From assembly GCF_009733925.1 (NCBI RefSeq), contig NZ_WOEI01000008.1:1-54843 (forward strand): a DNA stretch of 54,843 nt. The letters are read 5' to 3'. How positions within the stretch are numbered: the stretch's first letter is position 1; every line of letters starts with the position of its first letter. The position numbers were made by a program, and so were the translations under genes. This DNA is from Streptobacillus canis (lineage in GTDB: Bacteria > Fusobacteriota > Fusobacteriia > Fusobacteriales > Leptotrichiaceae). Under the pieces are notes generated by a model. That model worked only from the letters and a program-made list of their open reading frames with translations, did no database searches and had not been told where the DNA came from. Below, one piece after another: positions 9,432 to 17,918 of the stretch.

Positions 9432-9460
9432 TTGTATTTTTTAGAAAATTGTGTTATTAT
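9432..9460 (+). promoter_or_regulatory. metNIQ operon promoter
   Basis: TTGTAT (9432-9437) and TATTAT (9455-9460) are separated by 17 bases. It lies about 35 bases before the leader peptide start, so the transcript begins just upstream of the attenuator. Between the previous stop codon and this site there is only AT-rich sequence with a weak CATATAT/ATATATG palindrome. Confidence 0.6.
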
Positions 9461-9493
9461 ACATCTAGAATAAATTTTGGAGGAAATAAAAAT

Positions 9494-9544
9494 ATGATAA
9501 ATAAAGTAGTTACATTTAACAAAAATATGATGCACATGTACTAG
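9494..9544 (+). CDS. Met-rich leader peptide of the metNIQ operon
   Basis: A 16-codon frame, MINKVVTFNKNMMHMY, with a strong TTTTGGAGGAAAT ribosome binding site 8-10 bases upstream. Four residues are methionine, three of them in the last five codons (MMHMY, 9527-9538). Its codons 5-9 also form one arm of a perfect 14-bp RNA pairing with the segment in front of the terminator. This is the classic layout of a leader peptide that senses charged tRNA by ribosome stalling. The peptide itself probably has no other role. Confidence 0.7.
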   Translation: MINKVVTFNKNMMHMY

Positions 9545-9630
9545 AAGCTTGTATCTAAAGGGTACAAGCAGTTTGTGTTTGTGCCTTAAATGTAACTACA
9601 TAAGTCAGGCACAAAAGCCTGACTTTTTAT
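9506..9630 (+). promoter_or_regulatory. transcription attenuator controlling the methionine transporter
   Basis: Four pairing elements are visible. (a) GTAGTTACATTTAA (9506-9519, inside the leader frame) is perfectly complementary to TTAAATGTAACTAC (9586-9599). (b) GCTTGTA/TACAAGC (9547-9553/9563-9569) is an internal hairpin. (c) TTTGTGCCT (9578-9586) is complementary to AGGCACAAA (9607-9615). (d) AAGTCAGGC/GCCTGACTT (9602-9610/9617-9625) plus T-run is the terminator. Pairing (c) uses the terminator's 5' arm (antiterminator); pairing (a) crosses (c) and so would block it. Inference: ribosome stalling on Met codons hides the 9506 arm, lets (c) form and allows readthrough. No T-box or S-box conserved motif was found. 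Confidence 0.7.
9602..9630 (+). terminator. attenuator terminator in front of metN
   Basis: A 9-bp perfect stem, AAGTCAGGC with GCCTGACTT, a six-base loop, and a following TTTATTATATTT run. It lies between the leader peptide and metN, so it must be bypassed for the transporter genes to be expressed. Confidence 0.85.
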
Positions 9631-9648
9631 TATATTTAAGGAGGAGAG

Positions 9649-10626
9649 ATGTCGTACTTAGTAATTAAAGACTTAACAAAAAAGTTTAAAGAAAAAGTAG
9701 CGGTAAAAGATGTAAACCTTGAAATATCCAAAGGTGAAATATTTGGGATAATTGGTTTATCAGGTGCTGGTAAATCAACTTTAATTAGAATGATAAATAA
9801 ATTAGAAAAACCTACTGAAGGTACTATTTATCATGAAAATACTGATATTTTCCAATTAAATGATGTTGAAACTAGAGAATATAGAAAGAAAACTTCTATG
9901 ATATTCCAAAGTTTTAACCTTTTATCTTCAAGAACAGTATTTGAAAACGTTGCTTTACCTTTAGAGATTTCAAAGGTAAGTAAAAAAGAGATTAATGATA
10001 AAGTAAATGATTTATTATCTTTAGTTGGACTTGATAAATTTAAAGATGAATATGTAAATAATTTAAGTGGAGGTCAAAAGCAAAGAGTTGCAATTGCAAG
10101 AGCATTATCAACTGATCCAGATATATTACTTTCAGATGAATCTACATCAAGTTTAGATCCAATTACTTCAAACTCAATTTTAGAGTTATTAAAAGATATA
10201 AACAGTAAACTTGGGATTACAATAATATTAATTACACATCAAATGGAAGTAATTAAAAAAATCTGTGATAGGGTAGCTGTAATGAAAGATGGAGAAGTAA
10301 TAGAAGTATCGACTGTAAAAGAATTATTTATAAGTCCTAAAACAAAATTTGCAAGAGAACTAATTAGTGATCTTAAAATGGAAGTTCAAACAGGTAAAGC
10401 AAATACATTAAATTTAATATTTGATGGTGAACAAGCAGATAAATCATATGTATCTATTCTTACTAGAGAATTTAATCTTGATATAAATATATTAGGAGGT
10501 TCAATTGATACTCTAGCAAGTGGAGTAAAAGTAGGACACTTAAATGTGAGTATTGAAACTGACAATATTGAAGAAATAATTACTTGGTTAGAAAAAAATG
10601 GTATTAAAGTAGAGGTGGTAAAATAA
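9649..10626 (+). CDS. metN: methionine ABC transporter ATP-binding protein
   Basis: ATPase of the D/L-methionine importer. Walker A GLSGAGKST is at about 38-46, the Q-loop region at FQSFNLL, the signature at LSGGQKQR, and Walker B as LLSDEST (Ser in place of the usual Cys/Asp-Glu context, as in many MetN proteins). The C-terminal 75 residues form a NIL-type domain that in E. coli MetN binds methionine and inhibits transport. AAGGAGGAG precedes the ATG. The stop overlaps the metI start (TAATG). Confidence 0.93.
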   Translation: MSYLVIKDLTKKFKEKVAVKDVNLEISKGEIFGIIGLSGAGKSTLIRMINKLEKPTEGTIYHENTDIFQLNDVETREYRKKTSMIFQSFNLLSSRTVFENVALPLEISKVSKKEINDKVNDLLSLVGLDKFKDEYVNNLSGGQKQRVAIARALSTDPDILLSDESTSSLDPITSNSILELLKDINSKLGITIILITHQMEVIKKICDRVAVMKDGEVIEVSTVKELFISPKTKFARELISDLKMEVQTGKANTLNLIFDGEQADKSYVSILTREFNLDINILGGSIDTLASGVKVGHLNVSIETDNIEEIITWLEKNGIKVEVVK

Positions 10627-11270
10627 TGATTATGAAAGCAATAATAGAGACGATGTATATGATAATTGTTTCAATATTAATAGCAAGTATAATTGGTTTA
10701 CCATTAGGAATATTACTTTCAATAACTAAAGAAGGTTCTATTTCAGAAAATAAAACTTTAAATAAAATTTTGGATCTAGTAATTGTAAATATTACAAGAT
10801 CAATACCATTTGTTATCTTAATTGTATTATTAATACCTTTATCTAGATTAATTGTAGGTAAATCTTATGGAACAACAGCATTTATTATTCCACTTTCAAT
10901 AGGTACTGCGCCATTTGTTGCAAGAATAATTGAAAATGCATTAAATGAAGTAAGTTATGGATTAATGGAAGCTGCAATTTCTATGGGTGCTACAAACAAA
11001 GATATAGTATTAAAAGTATTAATACCTGAAGCAATTCCATCTATAGTTAATGGTTTAACTTTAACATTAATATCTTTAGTTGGATTTTCTGCAATAGCAG
11101 GTATAATAGGTGGTGGAGGTCTTGGAAATCTTGCTGTAATAGAAGGTTTTCAAAGAGGAAACTATAAATTAATGTATTTATCAACATTTATATTGATAAT
11201 AATAGTTCAAATAATTCAGTTTATTGGAACTAAAATTGTAAAATTTATTGAAAAGAAAAGAGGTAGGTAG
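10626..11270 (+). CDS. metI: methionine ABC transporter permease
   Basis: A 214-residue membrane protein with about five hydrophobic helices and the BPD permease loop EAAISMGATNKDIVLKVLIPEAIPS, which docks to MetN. The GGGGLGNLAV block near the C-terminus is typical of MetI. It starts on the last base of metN and ends just before metQ, so the three genes are one operon under the upstream attenuator. Confidence 0.93.
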   Translation: MIMKAIIETMYMIIVSILIASIIGLPLGILLSITKEGSISENKTLNKILDLVIVNITRSIPFVILIVLLIPLSRLIVGKSYGTTAFIIPLSIGTAPFVARIIENALNEVSYGLMEAAISMGATNKDIVLKVLIPEAIPSIVNGLTLTLISLVGFSAIAGIIGGGGLGNLAVIEGFQRGNYKLMYLSTFILIIIVQIIQFIGTKIVKFIEKKRGR

Positions 11271-11271
11271 A

Positions 11272-12066
11272 ATGTTTAAAAAATTATTATTAGCATTTTT
11301 AACATTTGTTGCAGTATCATGTACTGGAGGAAAAAGTACTGAAGCTGAAACACAAAAATTAGTATTAGGAGTTTCACCAATTCCACATCAAGAAATTGTA
11401 GAATTTGTGAAAGAAGATTTAAAAGCGGAAGGTGTTGATTTAGAAATAGTTGTATTTAACGATTATGTACAACCGAATATTTCATTAAAAGATGGAAGTA
11501 TTGATGCAAATTATTTCCAACATGTTCCTTATATGGAATCATTTGGAAAAGAAAATAATATTGATATGGTAAGTGCAGGTGGAATACATTTAGAACCTTT
11601 AAAAGCATATTCAGAAACTATTAAAGATGTAAATGAAATTCAAGATGGAGCAGAAATATTAATACCAAATGATCCTACAAATAGAGGAAGAGCTTTATTA
11701 TTATTAGATGCTGCTGGTTTAATTAAATTAAATGATAGAGAAAAATTAGATTCTAGTGTTGCAGATATTGCTGAAAATCCTAAAAATTTAGTAATAACTG
11801 ATTTAAATTCAGAACAAATAGCTCCAAGATTATCAGAAGTAGCTTTAGCAGTAATTAATACTAATAATGCATTAGCTGCAGGTCTTACTAAAGATAAAGC
11901 AGTTATTGTTGAAGGAAAAGATTCACCATATGTTAATATTATTACTGTTCTAAAAGGGAATGAAAATGATGAAAGAGTTAAAAAACTAGTTAAAGTATTA
12001 CAAAGTGACAAAGTAAAACAATTTATAGCAGAAAAATACAACGGAGAAGTAGAAGTTGGATTTTAA
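11272..12066 (+). CDS. metQ: methionine-binding lipoprotein
   Basis: Substrate-binding lipoprotein of the MetNIQ importer. The ATG at 11272 is preferred to the upstream in-frame ATG at 11248 because GAGGTAGG lies just before it and it gives a proper lipoprotein signal: MFKKLLLAFLTFVAVSC with Cys17 as the lipidation site. The mature part shows NlpA-family blocks such as LVLGVSPIPHQEI, DYVQPN, DANYFQHVPYM and the IPNDPTNRGRALLLL block. It is 264 residues, normal for the family. The operon ends with a strong terminator right after. Confidence 0.93.
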   Translation: MFKKLLLAFLTFVAVSCTGGKSTEAETQKLVLGVSPIPHQEIVEFVKEDLKAEGVDLEIVVFNDYVQPNISLKDGSIDANYFQHVPYMESFGKENNIDMVSAGGIHLEPLKAYSETIKDVNEIQDGAEILIPNDPTNRGRALLLLDAAGLIKLNDREKLDSSVADIAENPKNLVITDLNSEQIAPRLSEVALAVINTNNALAAGLTKDKAVIVEGKDSPYVNIITVLKGNENDERVKKLVKVLQSDKVKQFIAEKYNGEVEVGF

Positions 12067-12072
12067 TAGTTA

Positions 12073-12105
12073 AAAAACTGCATCAAAATGATGCAGTTTT
12101 TTTAT
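12073..12105 (+). terminator. terminator of the metNIQ operon
   Basis: AAAAACTGCATC pairs with GATGCAGTTTTT around an AAAAT loop (12-bp stem), and T residues continue after the stem. The TTGACA of the next promoter overlaps its end. Confidence 0.85.
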
Positions 12106-12132
12106 TGACAATTGTAAATGATATGATAGAAT
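12105..12132 (+). promoter_or_regulatory. promoter of the secreted hydrolase gene
   Basis: TTGACA (12105-12110), 16-base spacer, TAGAAT (12127-12132). It lies 30 bases before the ATG at 12162. Confidence 0.65.
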
Positions 12133-12161
12133 AAAAATAACAAAATATAGGAGATGATACA

Positions 12162-12992
12162 ATGAAAAAATTACTTTTTGGATTAACATTATTTTTAACA
12201 TGTATTTCAAATGCAGAAGTTAAAAGTGAAAAAATAGAAATTAAAAATGGATATTATTCTATTCCTGCAGTTTATACTTATAATGACGAAGTTAAGAATG
12301 CTCCATTAGTTGTAATGTTACATGGAACTGCATCAAATAAAGATGAAGTAAATGGAACATATATTAAAATGGCAAATTCATTAGCTGAAAACAATATTTC
12401 GAGTATTAGATTTGATTTTAATGGTACAGGAGATTCAAAAGTAAATTATTTACATTATACTTTAACATCAGCAACAAATGATGTAGAAAAAGTAATTAAT
12501 TATTCTAGAATTTTAACTTCAGGTAAAATTGGGTTATTAGGATGGTCTCAAGGTGGTACAATTGCTTTATTAAGTGGAGATAATAAAAATATTGACTCTA
12601 TTGCAACTTGGGCAGGAGCACTAAATATGTTCACTAAACAAAGAATGAAAGAATATGAGGCTTCGAAAGAAATGGGATATTTTGAAAATACTTTCCCTTG
12701 GAGAGGCCCATTAAAATTTTCACATCAATGGTATTCAGAAGTAAAAGATTTAGATATTTTATCTGAAATCAAAGAAATTAAAGTTCCTATATATGCAGTG
12801 GCTGGTTTAGAAGATGATGTAGTAAATCCAAATGAAGCAGATTTAATTGTTAAAACAGCTTCAAATAAATTATCACGTGTTGAAAAAATAGAAAAAGCAG
12901 ATCATATTTTTTATACATTTGATCCAATAAAATCAAAAATTGATGAATTAGTTTCTAAAACGACTAATTGGTTTATTGAAAGTTTGAAATAA
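12162..12992 (+). CDS. exported alpha/beta hydrolase (serine esterase-like)
   Basis: A 276-residue alpha/beta-fold hydrolase with an N-terminal signal peptide (MKKLLFGLTLFLTCISNAE, cleavage probably near SNA). The oxyanion region is LHGTASNKDE, the nucleophile elbow is GWSQGG, the acid is probably in AGLEDDVV, and the catalytic His is in KADHIFY. The order fits an active esterase or lipase-like enzyme of the periplasm. The substrate cannot be told from the sequence. It has its own promoter after the met terminator and overlaps the following acetyltransferase by 1 base (TAATG). Confidence 0.75.
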   Translation: MKKLLFGLTLFLTCISNAEVKSEKIEIKNGYYSIPAVYTYNDEVKNAPLVVMLHGTASNKDEVNGTYIKMANSLAENNISSIRFDFNGTGDSKVNYLHYTLTSATNDVEKVINYSRILTSGKIGLLGWSQGGTIALLSGDNKNIDSIATWAGALNMFTKQRMKEYEASKEMGYFENTFPWRGPLKFSHQWYSEVKDLDILSEIKEIKVPIYAVAGLEDDVVNPNEADLIVKTASNKLSRVEKIEKADHIFYTFDPIKSKIDELVSKTTNWFIESLK

Positions 12993-13402
12993 TGAATGTA
13001 AAATATCAAGAAATTATTGAATATAATATTGAAAATATTGTTGAGATCTATAATTCTGTTGGTTGGACTAATTATACAGAAAATATTGAAATGTTAAAAA
13101 ACTCTTATGAGAATTCTTTGTTCATTTTAGGGGCATATCTAGATGAAATGTTAATAGGTTTAATTAGAGTAGTAGGAGATGGGTATTCGATAATATATAT
13201 TCAAGATATTATTATTAAACCAGAATATCATAGAATGGGAATAGGTAGTACTCTTTTAGAAAAGATACTTAAAAGATATAAAAATACATATCAAAAAATT
13301 TTGACAACAGATAATACAGAAAAGACTTTAAAATTTTATAAATCGTGTGGATTTTTAGCTGTTGAAGAATTAAATTGTAAAAGCTTCATAAAAATATTTT
13401 AG
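12992..13402 (+). CDS. GNAT-family N-acetyltransferase
   Basis: A 136-residue protein with the acetyl-CoA-binding motif A (IIIKPEYHRMGIGSTLLEKILK; R/Q-x-x-G-x-G type, here RMGIG) and a motif B-like tail TLKFYKSCGF. The N-terminal YNSVGWTNYT pattern is typical of a widespread unassigned GNAT subgroup. Substrate unknown. It is translationally coupled to the hydrolase gene. Confidence 0.8.
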   Translation: MNVKYQEIIEYNIENIVEIYNSVGWTNYTENIEMLKNSYENSLFILGAYLDEMLIGLIRVVGDGYSIIYIQDIIIKPEYHRMGIGSTLLEKILKRYKNTYQKILTTDNTEKTLKFYKSCGFLAVEELNCKSFIKIF

Positions 13403-13407
13403 TAAAT

Positions 13408-13445
13408 AAAAGACTAAGTTATATTTAATTGACTTAGTCTTTTTT
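13408..13445 (+). terminator. terminator after the acetyltransferase gene
   Basis: AAAAGACTAAGT (13408-13419) pairs with ACTTAGTCTTTT (13432-13443), a 12-bp stem followed by T residues. The -35 of the next promoter is embedded in the stem. Confidence 0.8.
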
Positions 13446-13457
13446 GTTTAGTATAAT
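13429..13457 (+). promoter_or_regulatory. promoter of the AI-2E family transporter gene
   Basis: TTGACT (13429-13434), 17-base spacer, TATAAT (13452-13457). It overlaps the preceding terminator, a compact arrangement. Confidence 0.6.
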
Positions 13458-13490
13458 TAAGATATATAAAAACAAAGTGAGAGTGAAATA

Positions 13491-14600
13491 ATGGAAAATA
13501 AACAAGAATTTACATTGAAAAGGTTTTTACCTTTAATATATATGATTACAGTATTATTAATTGCATTACTTGCATTTAAAGTATCAATTTATTTACTACC
13601 TTTTGTTATTGCATTTATAGTTGTAACAATAACAAGAGGGCCAGTAAATTTTTTGATGGAAAAATTGAAATTTAATAGTAAATTTGCAAATATTACCGTA
13701 ATTTTATTATTTTATATGGTTATACCGGTAATACTTATTTTACTATTAATAAGATCATATAATGAAATTTACAATTTTTCAAATTGGTTGATAAAAAATG
13801 TAGATACAATCAAAGAATTAGCAATTAAATTAACAGAAAAATTTGATTTTTTTGAATCTTTATTACCGCCAGTTGCTATTGTTTCAATTAAAAACTTTAT
13901 TGCATCTATGATTGGGAAATTAACTAATTTAGGATTTGTAATTGCAAATAATATTTTATCAATTACATTAAAATTACCTGTTATTTTGGTTTATGTAATT
14001 ATTACTATAACAGCTACGTTTTTAATGGCAAGTGATATTGAATCGGTTAATAATTTTTTTGATAAACAATTTCCTAAAAGTTGGTTAGATAAGTTTAGAT
14101 TAATAAAAGTTGATGTAGTAGAGGTTGCATATCAATATTTAAAGGCGCAATTAATGTTAATTACATTATGTTTTATTGAACTTATTATAGGATTAAGTAT
14201 AATTAATTTAGTTGTAAGTCCTATTAATTATGTATTTTTAGTTTCAGTGTTAATTTCTGTATTTGATGCATTGCCAATACTGGGTGCTGGGGGAATATTG
14301 GTACCTTGGTCAGTGTACAATTTATCTACAGGAAATTATGCATTAGGAATAGCAATATTATTATTATATTTATTTATTACAATTACACGTATGACATTAG
14401 AGCCACGTATTTTAAGTAAAAATTTAAGTGTAAATCCATTATTATCTTTATTATCTTTATTTGTTGGATTTAAACTATTTGGAGTAGTTGGGTTTTTATT
14501 TGGACCAATATTATTAACAATAATGACAATATTATTTAAAGAAGAAATTAATAAAGGATTCTTTAAAATATTAGCAGGAGAATATATAGAAGAAAAATAA
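13491..14600 (+). CDS. AI-2E family transporter (PerM/YdiK type membrane protein)
   Basis: A 369-residue integral membrane protein with about eight helices. Family features include the long hydrophilic segment between helices 3 and 4 and the C-terminal block with DALPILGAGGILVPW and LFGVVGFLFGPILL. Members of this family have been linked to export of autoinducer-2 or to Na+/H+ exchange; the substrate here is unknown. It is alone in its transcription unit, between two hairpins. Confidence 0.82.
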   Translation: MENKQEFTLKRFLPLIYMITVLLIALLAFKVSIYLLPFVIAFIVVTITRGPVNFLMEKLKFNSKFANITVILLFYMVIPVILILLLIRSYNEIYNFSNWLIKNVDTIKELAIKLTEKFDFFESLLPPVAIVSIKNFIASMIGKLTNLGFVIANNILSITLKLPVILVYVIITITATFLMASDIESVNNFFDKQFPKSWLDKFRLIKVDVVEVAYQYLKAQLMLITLCFIELIIGLSIINLVVSPINYVFLVSVLISVFDALPILGAGGILVPWSVYNLSTGNYALGIAILLLYLFITITRMTLEPRILSKNLSVNPLLSLLSLFVGFKLFGVVGFLFGPILLTIMTILFKEEINKGFFKILAGEYIEEK

Positions 14601-14603
14601 TTT

Positions 14604-14634
14604 AATATACATATCATATTGATATGTATATTTT
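14604..14634 (+). terminator. long AT-rich hairpin between the permease and mltG
   Basis: AATATACATATCA (14604-14616) and TGATATGTATATT (14620-14632) form a perfect 13-bp stem with a 3-base loop, followed by TT. It ends 7 bases before the mltG GGAG, so it could terminate transcription inefficiently or act in both directions. Confidence 0.55.
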
Positions 14635-14648
14635 AATAAAGGAGAAAT

Positions 14649-15581
14649 ATGAGAAAATTATTAGCATTATCACTAATACTAGGAATACCAGTTGGTTATT
14701 TTTTTACAGACCAATTTGTATTAAAAAATCAAATTAATGAAGAAATTATATCAGTAGAAAAAGGTGACACAATAAAGAAAATATATGATAAATATAATTT
14801 CAATTATACTATTTTAGATAAGATATTTTTAAAACTTAATCCCAAATTGTCAAATCTTAAAGAAGGGATGTTTAAATTTGAGAATACTAACATTTCAAAA
14901 TTTGAATTATTAAATGGTTTACAAAAACCATATATTGATAATGTTATATTGACAATTCCTGAAGGATTTACTCAAAAACAAGTATTTGCAAGACTTGAAA
15001 AGTTAGGTTTAGCAACAGAAGAAGAAATGTTAAATGCACTCAATTCAGTTGATTTTCCTTATTATCATGAGAAAGATAATTATGATGGATATCTTTATCC
15101 AGAGACATATTTAATTCCTAGAGGAACAAAACCTTCCCAAATTGCAGAAACTATTTTGAATGAGTTTTTAAAACAATTTCCATCGGAAGATTATCCAGAT
15201 AAAAAGAAATTTTATGATGATATTAAATTAGCTTCAATAGTTGAATTTGAGACAGGAGAATTAGAACATAAAGCAAAAGTTGCAGGAGTTTTTAAAAAGA
15301 GATTGAGAATAAATATGCTACTTCAATCAGATGCAACTTTAAAATATGAATTAGGTAGAATGGCATATAAAAAAGAATTAATGGAAAGTAATTCATTATA
15401 TAATACGTATAAACATAAAGGATTACCGCCAACACCAATATGTAGTCCATCTAAAGAAACAATAACTGAAACTATTAATGCAAAAGAGGATAAATATTTA
15501 TTCTTCTTTATGGATGGAGAAAATACATATTATTCTGAGACTCATGATGAACATTTAAGAAAGAGAAGATCAATAAAATGA
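14649..15581 (+). CDS. mltG: endolytic murein transglycosylase MltG (YceG-like)
   Basis: MltG cleaves nascent glycan strands in the inner membrane and sets glycan length. An N-terminal membrane anchor (residues 1-22) is followed by a LysM-like segment and the YceG domain. The catalytic Glu is in SIVEFETGE, and the conserved LLQSDATLKYELG, YNTYKHKGLPPTPICSP and FFFMDGENTYYSETHDEHL blocks are present. It is 310 residues, near the usual length. It overlaps the SpoIID-like gene by 4 bases (ATGA), pointing to joint work in wall remodelling. Confidence 0.92.
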   Translation: MRKLLALSLILGIPVGYFFTDQFVLKNQINEEIISVEKGDTIKKIYDKYNFNYTILDKIFLKLNPKLSNLKEGMFKFENTNISKFELLNGLQKPYIDNVILTIPEGFTQKQVFARLEKLGLATEEEMLNALNSVDFPYYHEKDNYDGYLYPETYLIPRGTKPSQIAETILNEFLKQFPSEDYPDKKKFYDDIKLASIVEFETGELEHKAKVAGVFKKRLRINMLLQSDATLKYELGRMAYKKELMESNSLYNTYKHKGLPPTPICSPSKETITETINAKEDKYLFFFMDGENTYYSETHDEHLRKRRSIK

Positions 15582-16723
15582 GAAAATTAAGATATATACT
15601 AATCCTACTTTTTATATTTTCTTGTTCTAATATTGAAAGAACAAATACAAATAGAAATCAAGAAATTAAGGTAGTAAGTAATAAAGAGGTAAATTTAAGA
15701 GATGACATTAGAGTTAGATTAACCAATCTAGAAAAGAATAATTTAAATATTGAATTAGATGAAAATATGTTATTAAATGAAAATGTTCCATATAGTTTAA
15801 ATATAAGCTTAGAAGGTTTAGAAGATAAAGTGTATATGGATGGTAATTATTATGAAAATATAACCATTAGTAATAAAACTGGTATTATAAAAATTGGGAA
15901 ATATTCATTTTATGGAGATATGCTAATTAAATCAGTTGATTCAAAGTTAATATTAATTAATACATTAAATATGGAGAAATATTTACTAGGTGTAGTACCC
16001 TTTGAAATTCCTGCTTCTTTTCCAATAGAAGCATTAAAAGCACAAACTGTTATAGCAAGAAGTTATGCATATAGAAATATTGCAAGAAATAAAAAAGACT
16101 TTGATGTATATGATAGTACGTTATCTCAAGTGTATCAAGGAATACCTACAAAAAATGTTGATAATGTTAGAAAAGCAATTAAAGAAACAAGTGGAGAAGT
16201 AATATTATATAACAATAGAATAATAGATGCAGTGTTTCATTCATATAGCGGTGGTTATACAGCAAGTGCAAAAGAAGTATGGGGTAATGAAGTTGAATAT
16301 TTACAAGCAATAGAAGATAATTATTCTAAAGGGGTACATTCGACAGTTTTAAATTGGGAATTTCAAATTGATAAAGAAAGCATACTTGAAAAAGTGGGAT
16401 TTGAAGTATTTGATTATGATATTAGTTTTACTGAAAGTAATAGAGTATCTAAATTAATATTATATAATGAAGATAAAAGTCAAGAAATGCAATTTACAGG
16501 TAATTCATTTAGAAAGGCTTTTTCATTATCTAAAATAAAATCAACGGCATTTACGATAGAAATAAATGATCGTGGTATAAAAGTAGTAGGTTCTGGATAT
16601 GGTCATGGAGTTGGGTTCTCACAATGGAGTTCTAAAACTATGGCAACAGATCATAATATGTCATATATTGATATAATTAATTTTTTCTATAGAGGAGTTA
16701 AAGTAGCAAAGAAAGGGGAATAG
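15578..16723 (+). CDS. SpoIID/LytB-domain lipoprotein (peptidoglycan lytic transglycosylase)
   Basis: A 381-residue protein with a lipoprotein signal (LLFIFSC, Cys16). The SpoIID domain spans about 130-370, with EKYLLGVVPFEIPASFPIEALKAQTVIARSYAY, SQVYQG, FHSYSGGYTA, and the C-terminal GSGYGHGVGFSQWSS block. In Bacillus, SpoIID cleaves glycan strands stripped of stem peptides. This organism shows no sign of being a spore former, and such proteins in non-sporulating bacteria are thought to act in wall turnover or division. The 4-base overlap with mltG and 1-base spacing to tilS define an operon. Confidence 0.87.
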   Translation: MRKLRYILILLFIFSCSNIERTNTNRNQEIKVVSNKEVNLRDDIRVRLTNLEKNNLNIELDENMLLNENVPYSLNISLEGLEDKVYMDGNYYENITISNKTGIIKIGKYSFYGDMLIKSVDSKLILINTLNMEKYLLGVVPFEIPASFPIEALKAQTVIARSYAYRNIARNKKDFDVYDSTLSQVYQGIPTKNVDNVRKAIKETSGEVILYNNRIIDAVFHSYSGGYTASAKEVWGNEVEYLQAIEDNYSKGVHSTVLNWEFQIDKESILEKVGFEVFDYDISFTESNRVSKLILYNEDKSQEMQFTGNSFRKAFSLSKIKSTAFTIEINDRGIKVVGSGYGHGVGFSQWSSKTMATDHNMSYIDIINFFYRGVKVAKKGE

Positions 16724-16724
16724 A

Positions 16725-17918
16725 ATGTTTAGAAAATTTATATTAGAAAATAAATTGATTGAAAAAAATGATAAGATATTAATTGCATTTTCTGCAGGTC
16801 CTGATTCTGTTTTTTTGCTTGAAAAATTGTTAGAAATAAAGGAAGAATTTAATTTAAAAATACATTTAGGATATGTAAATCATAACTTTAGAGATGATGT
16901 TTGGAAAGATATTGAATTGGTAGAAAAAATTGCTCAAAAATATCATTTAGAATTTACAATTTTAAATATAAAATTAGACATTTTTTCTGAAGAAAGAGCT
17001 AGAGAATTAAGATATAAAGTGTTAGGAGAATTGAAAGATAAACTTTCATTTGATAAAATTGCAACAGGACATAATAAAACAGATAATGCTGAAACAATAA
17101 TTTTTAGACTCATTAGAGGAACAGGACTAGATGGTCTAGAGGGGATAAAGGTTAGAAGAGAGGATATTATTAGACCGATATTATATATATCTAAACAAGA
17201 TATTTTAAAACAGGTATATAATGAATATATAGTTGATAAAACAAATTTAGAAAATAATTATAGCAGAAATAAAATTAGAAATTTGATTTTTCCAATATTT
17301 GAAGAAATAAATTCAAAATTTATAGATAATATAGTAAAAATACATCAAAATATCATAAATAATAATGATCAAAAATATGAGTTTATAATTAATAAACTAA
17401 AGGAATATAATATTTCTCTTAACACAAAAAAAATAAATCAAATATACAGTATTCTTGAAAAAAATGAAAGTAAGATTATAGACTTAGGAAATGGATTTGT
17501 ATGGTATAAGTCTTATGAAACAAATTCTATAATTAAACAATCTGATTTATTTAAAAATGAGGATGAACTAATTTTAAGTATTGATAAAGAGCTTGTTTTA
17601 AATGGATATACTATAGGTTATACGAATTCAACTGGACTTGAAAAAATATTAAATAAAGGGTATAATATAGTTACTTTAGATACCTTTAAAAAAGATTCAA
17701 TATTTAATATTAGAACAAGATTAGATGGAGATAAGCTAGGTAATAAAAAGTTGAAAAAATTATTTATTGATAGTAAAGTTGATAAATTAGAAAGAGATAA
17801 GATACCTTTAGTAATTTTTGAAGATAATATTATTATGGTTGGGAATCTTTTTAAATTAAAAACTAATACTACATTAAATGAATATTATGTATATATTAGG
17901 AGAAATGATGGAAAATAA
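16725..17918 (+). CDS. tilS: tRNA(Ile)-lysidine synthase
   Basis: TilS attaches lysine to C34 of the CAU-anticodon isoleucine tRNA so that it reads AUA, a heavily used codon in this AT-rich genome. The PP-loop is AFSAGPDSVFLL (SAGPDS instead of the usual SGGxDS), followed by GYVNHNFRDD, GHNKTDNAET and the RLIRGTGLDGLEGI block. The C-terminal TilS domain is recognisable by RLDGDKLGNKKLKKLFIDSKV. It is 397 residues. The end overlaps ftsH by 11 bases. Confidence 0.92.
   Translation: MFRKFILENKLIEKNDKILIAFSAGPDSVFLLEKLLEIKEEFNLKIHLGYVNHNFRDDVWKDIELVEKIAQKYHLEFTILNIKLDIFSEERARELRYKVLGELKDKLSFDKIATGHNKTDNAETIIFRLIRGTGLDGLEGIKVRREDIIRPILYISKQDILKQVYNEYIVDKTNLENNYSRNKIRNLIFPIFEEINSKFIDNIVKIHQNIINNNDQKYEFIINKLKEYNISLNTKKINQIYSILEKNESKIIDLGNGFVWYKSYETNSIIKQSDLFKNEDELILSIDKELVLNGYTIGYTNSTGLEKILNKGYNIVTLDTFKKDSIFNIRTRLDGDKLGNKKLKKLFIDSKVDKLERDKIPLVIFEDNIIMVGNLFKLKTNTTLNEYYVYIRRNDGK

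Noticed and set aside
9420..9648. S-box (SAM) riboswitch or Met T-box before metN
   Set aside because: No T-box AGGGTGGNACCGCG-like sequence and no S-box core were found; the pairings seen are those of a leader-peptide attenuator.
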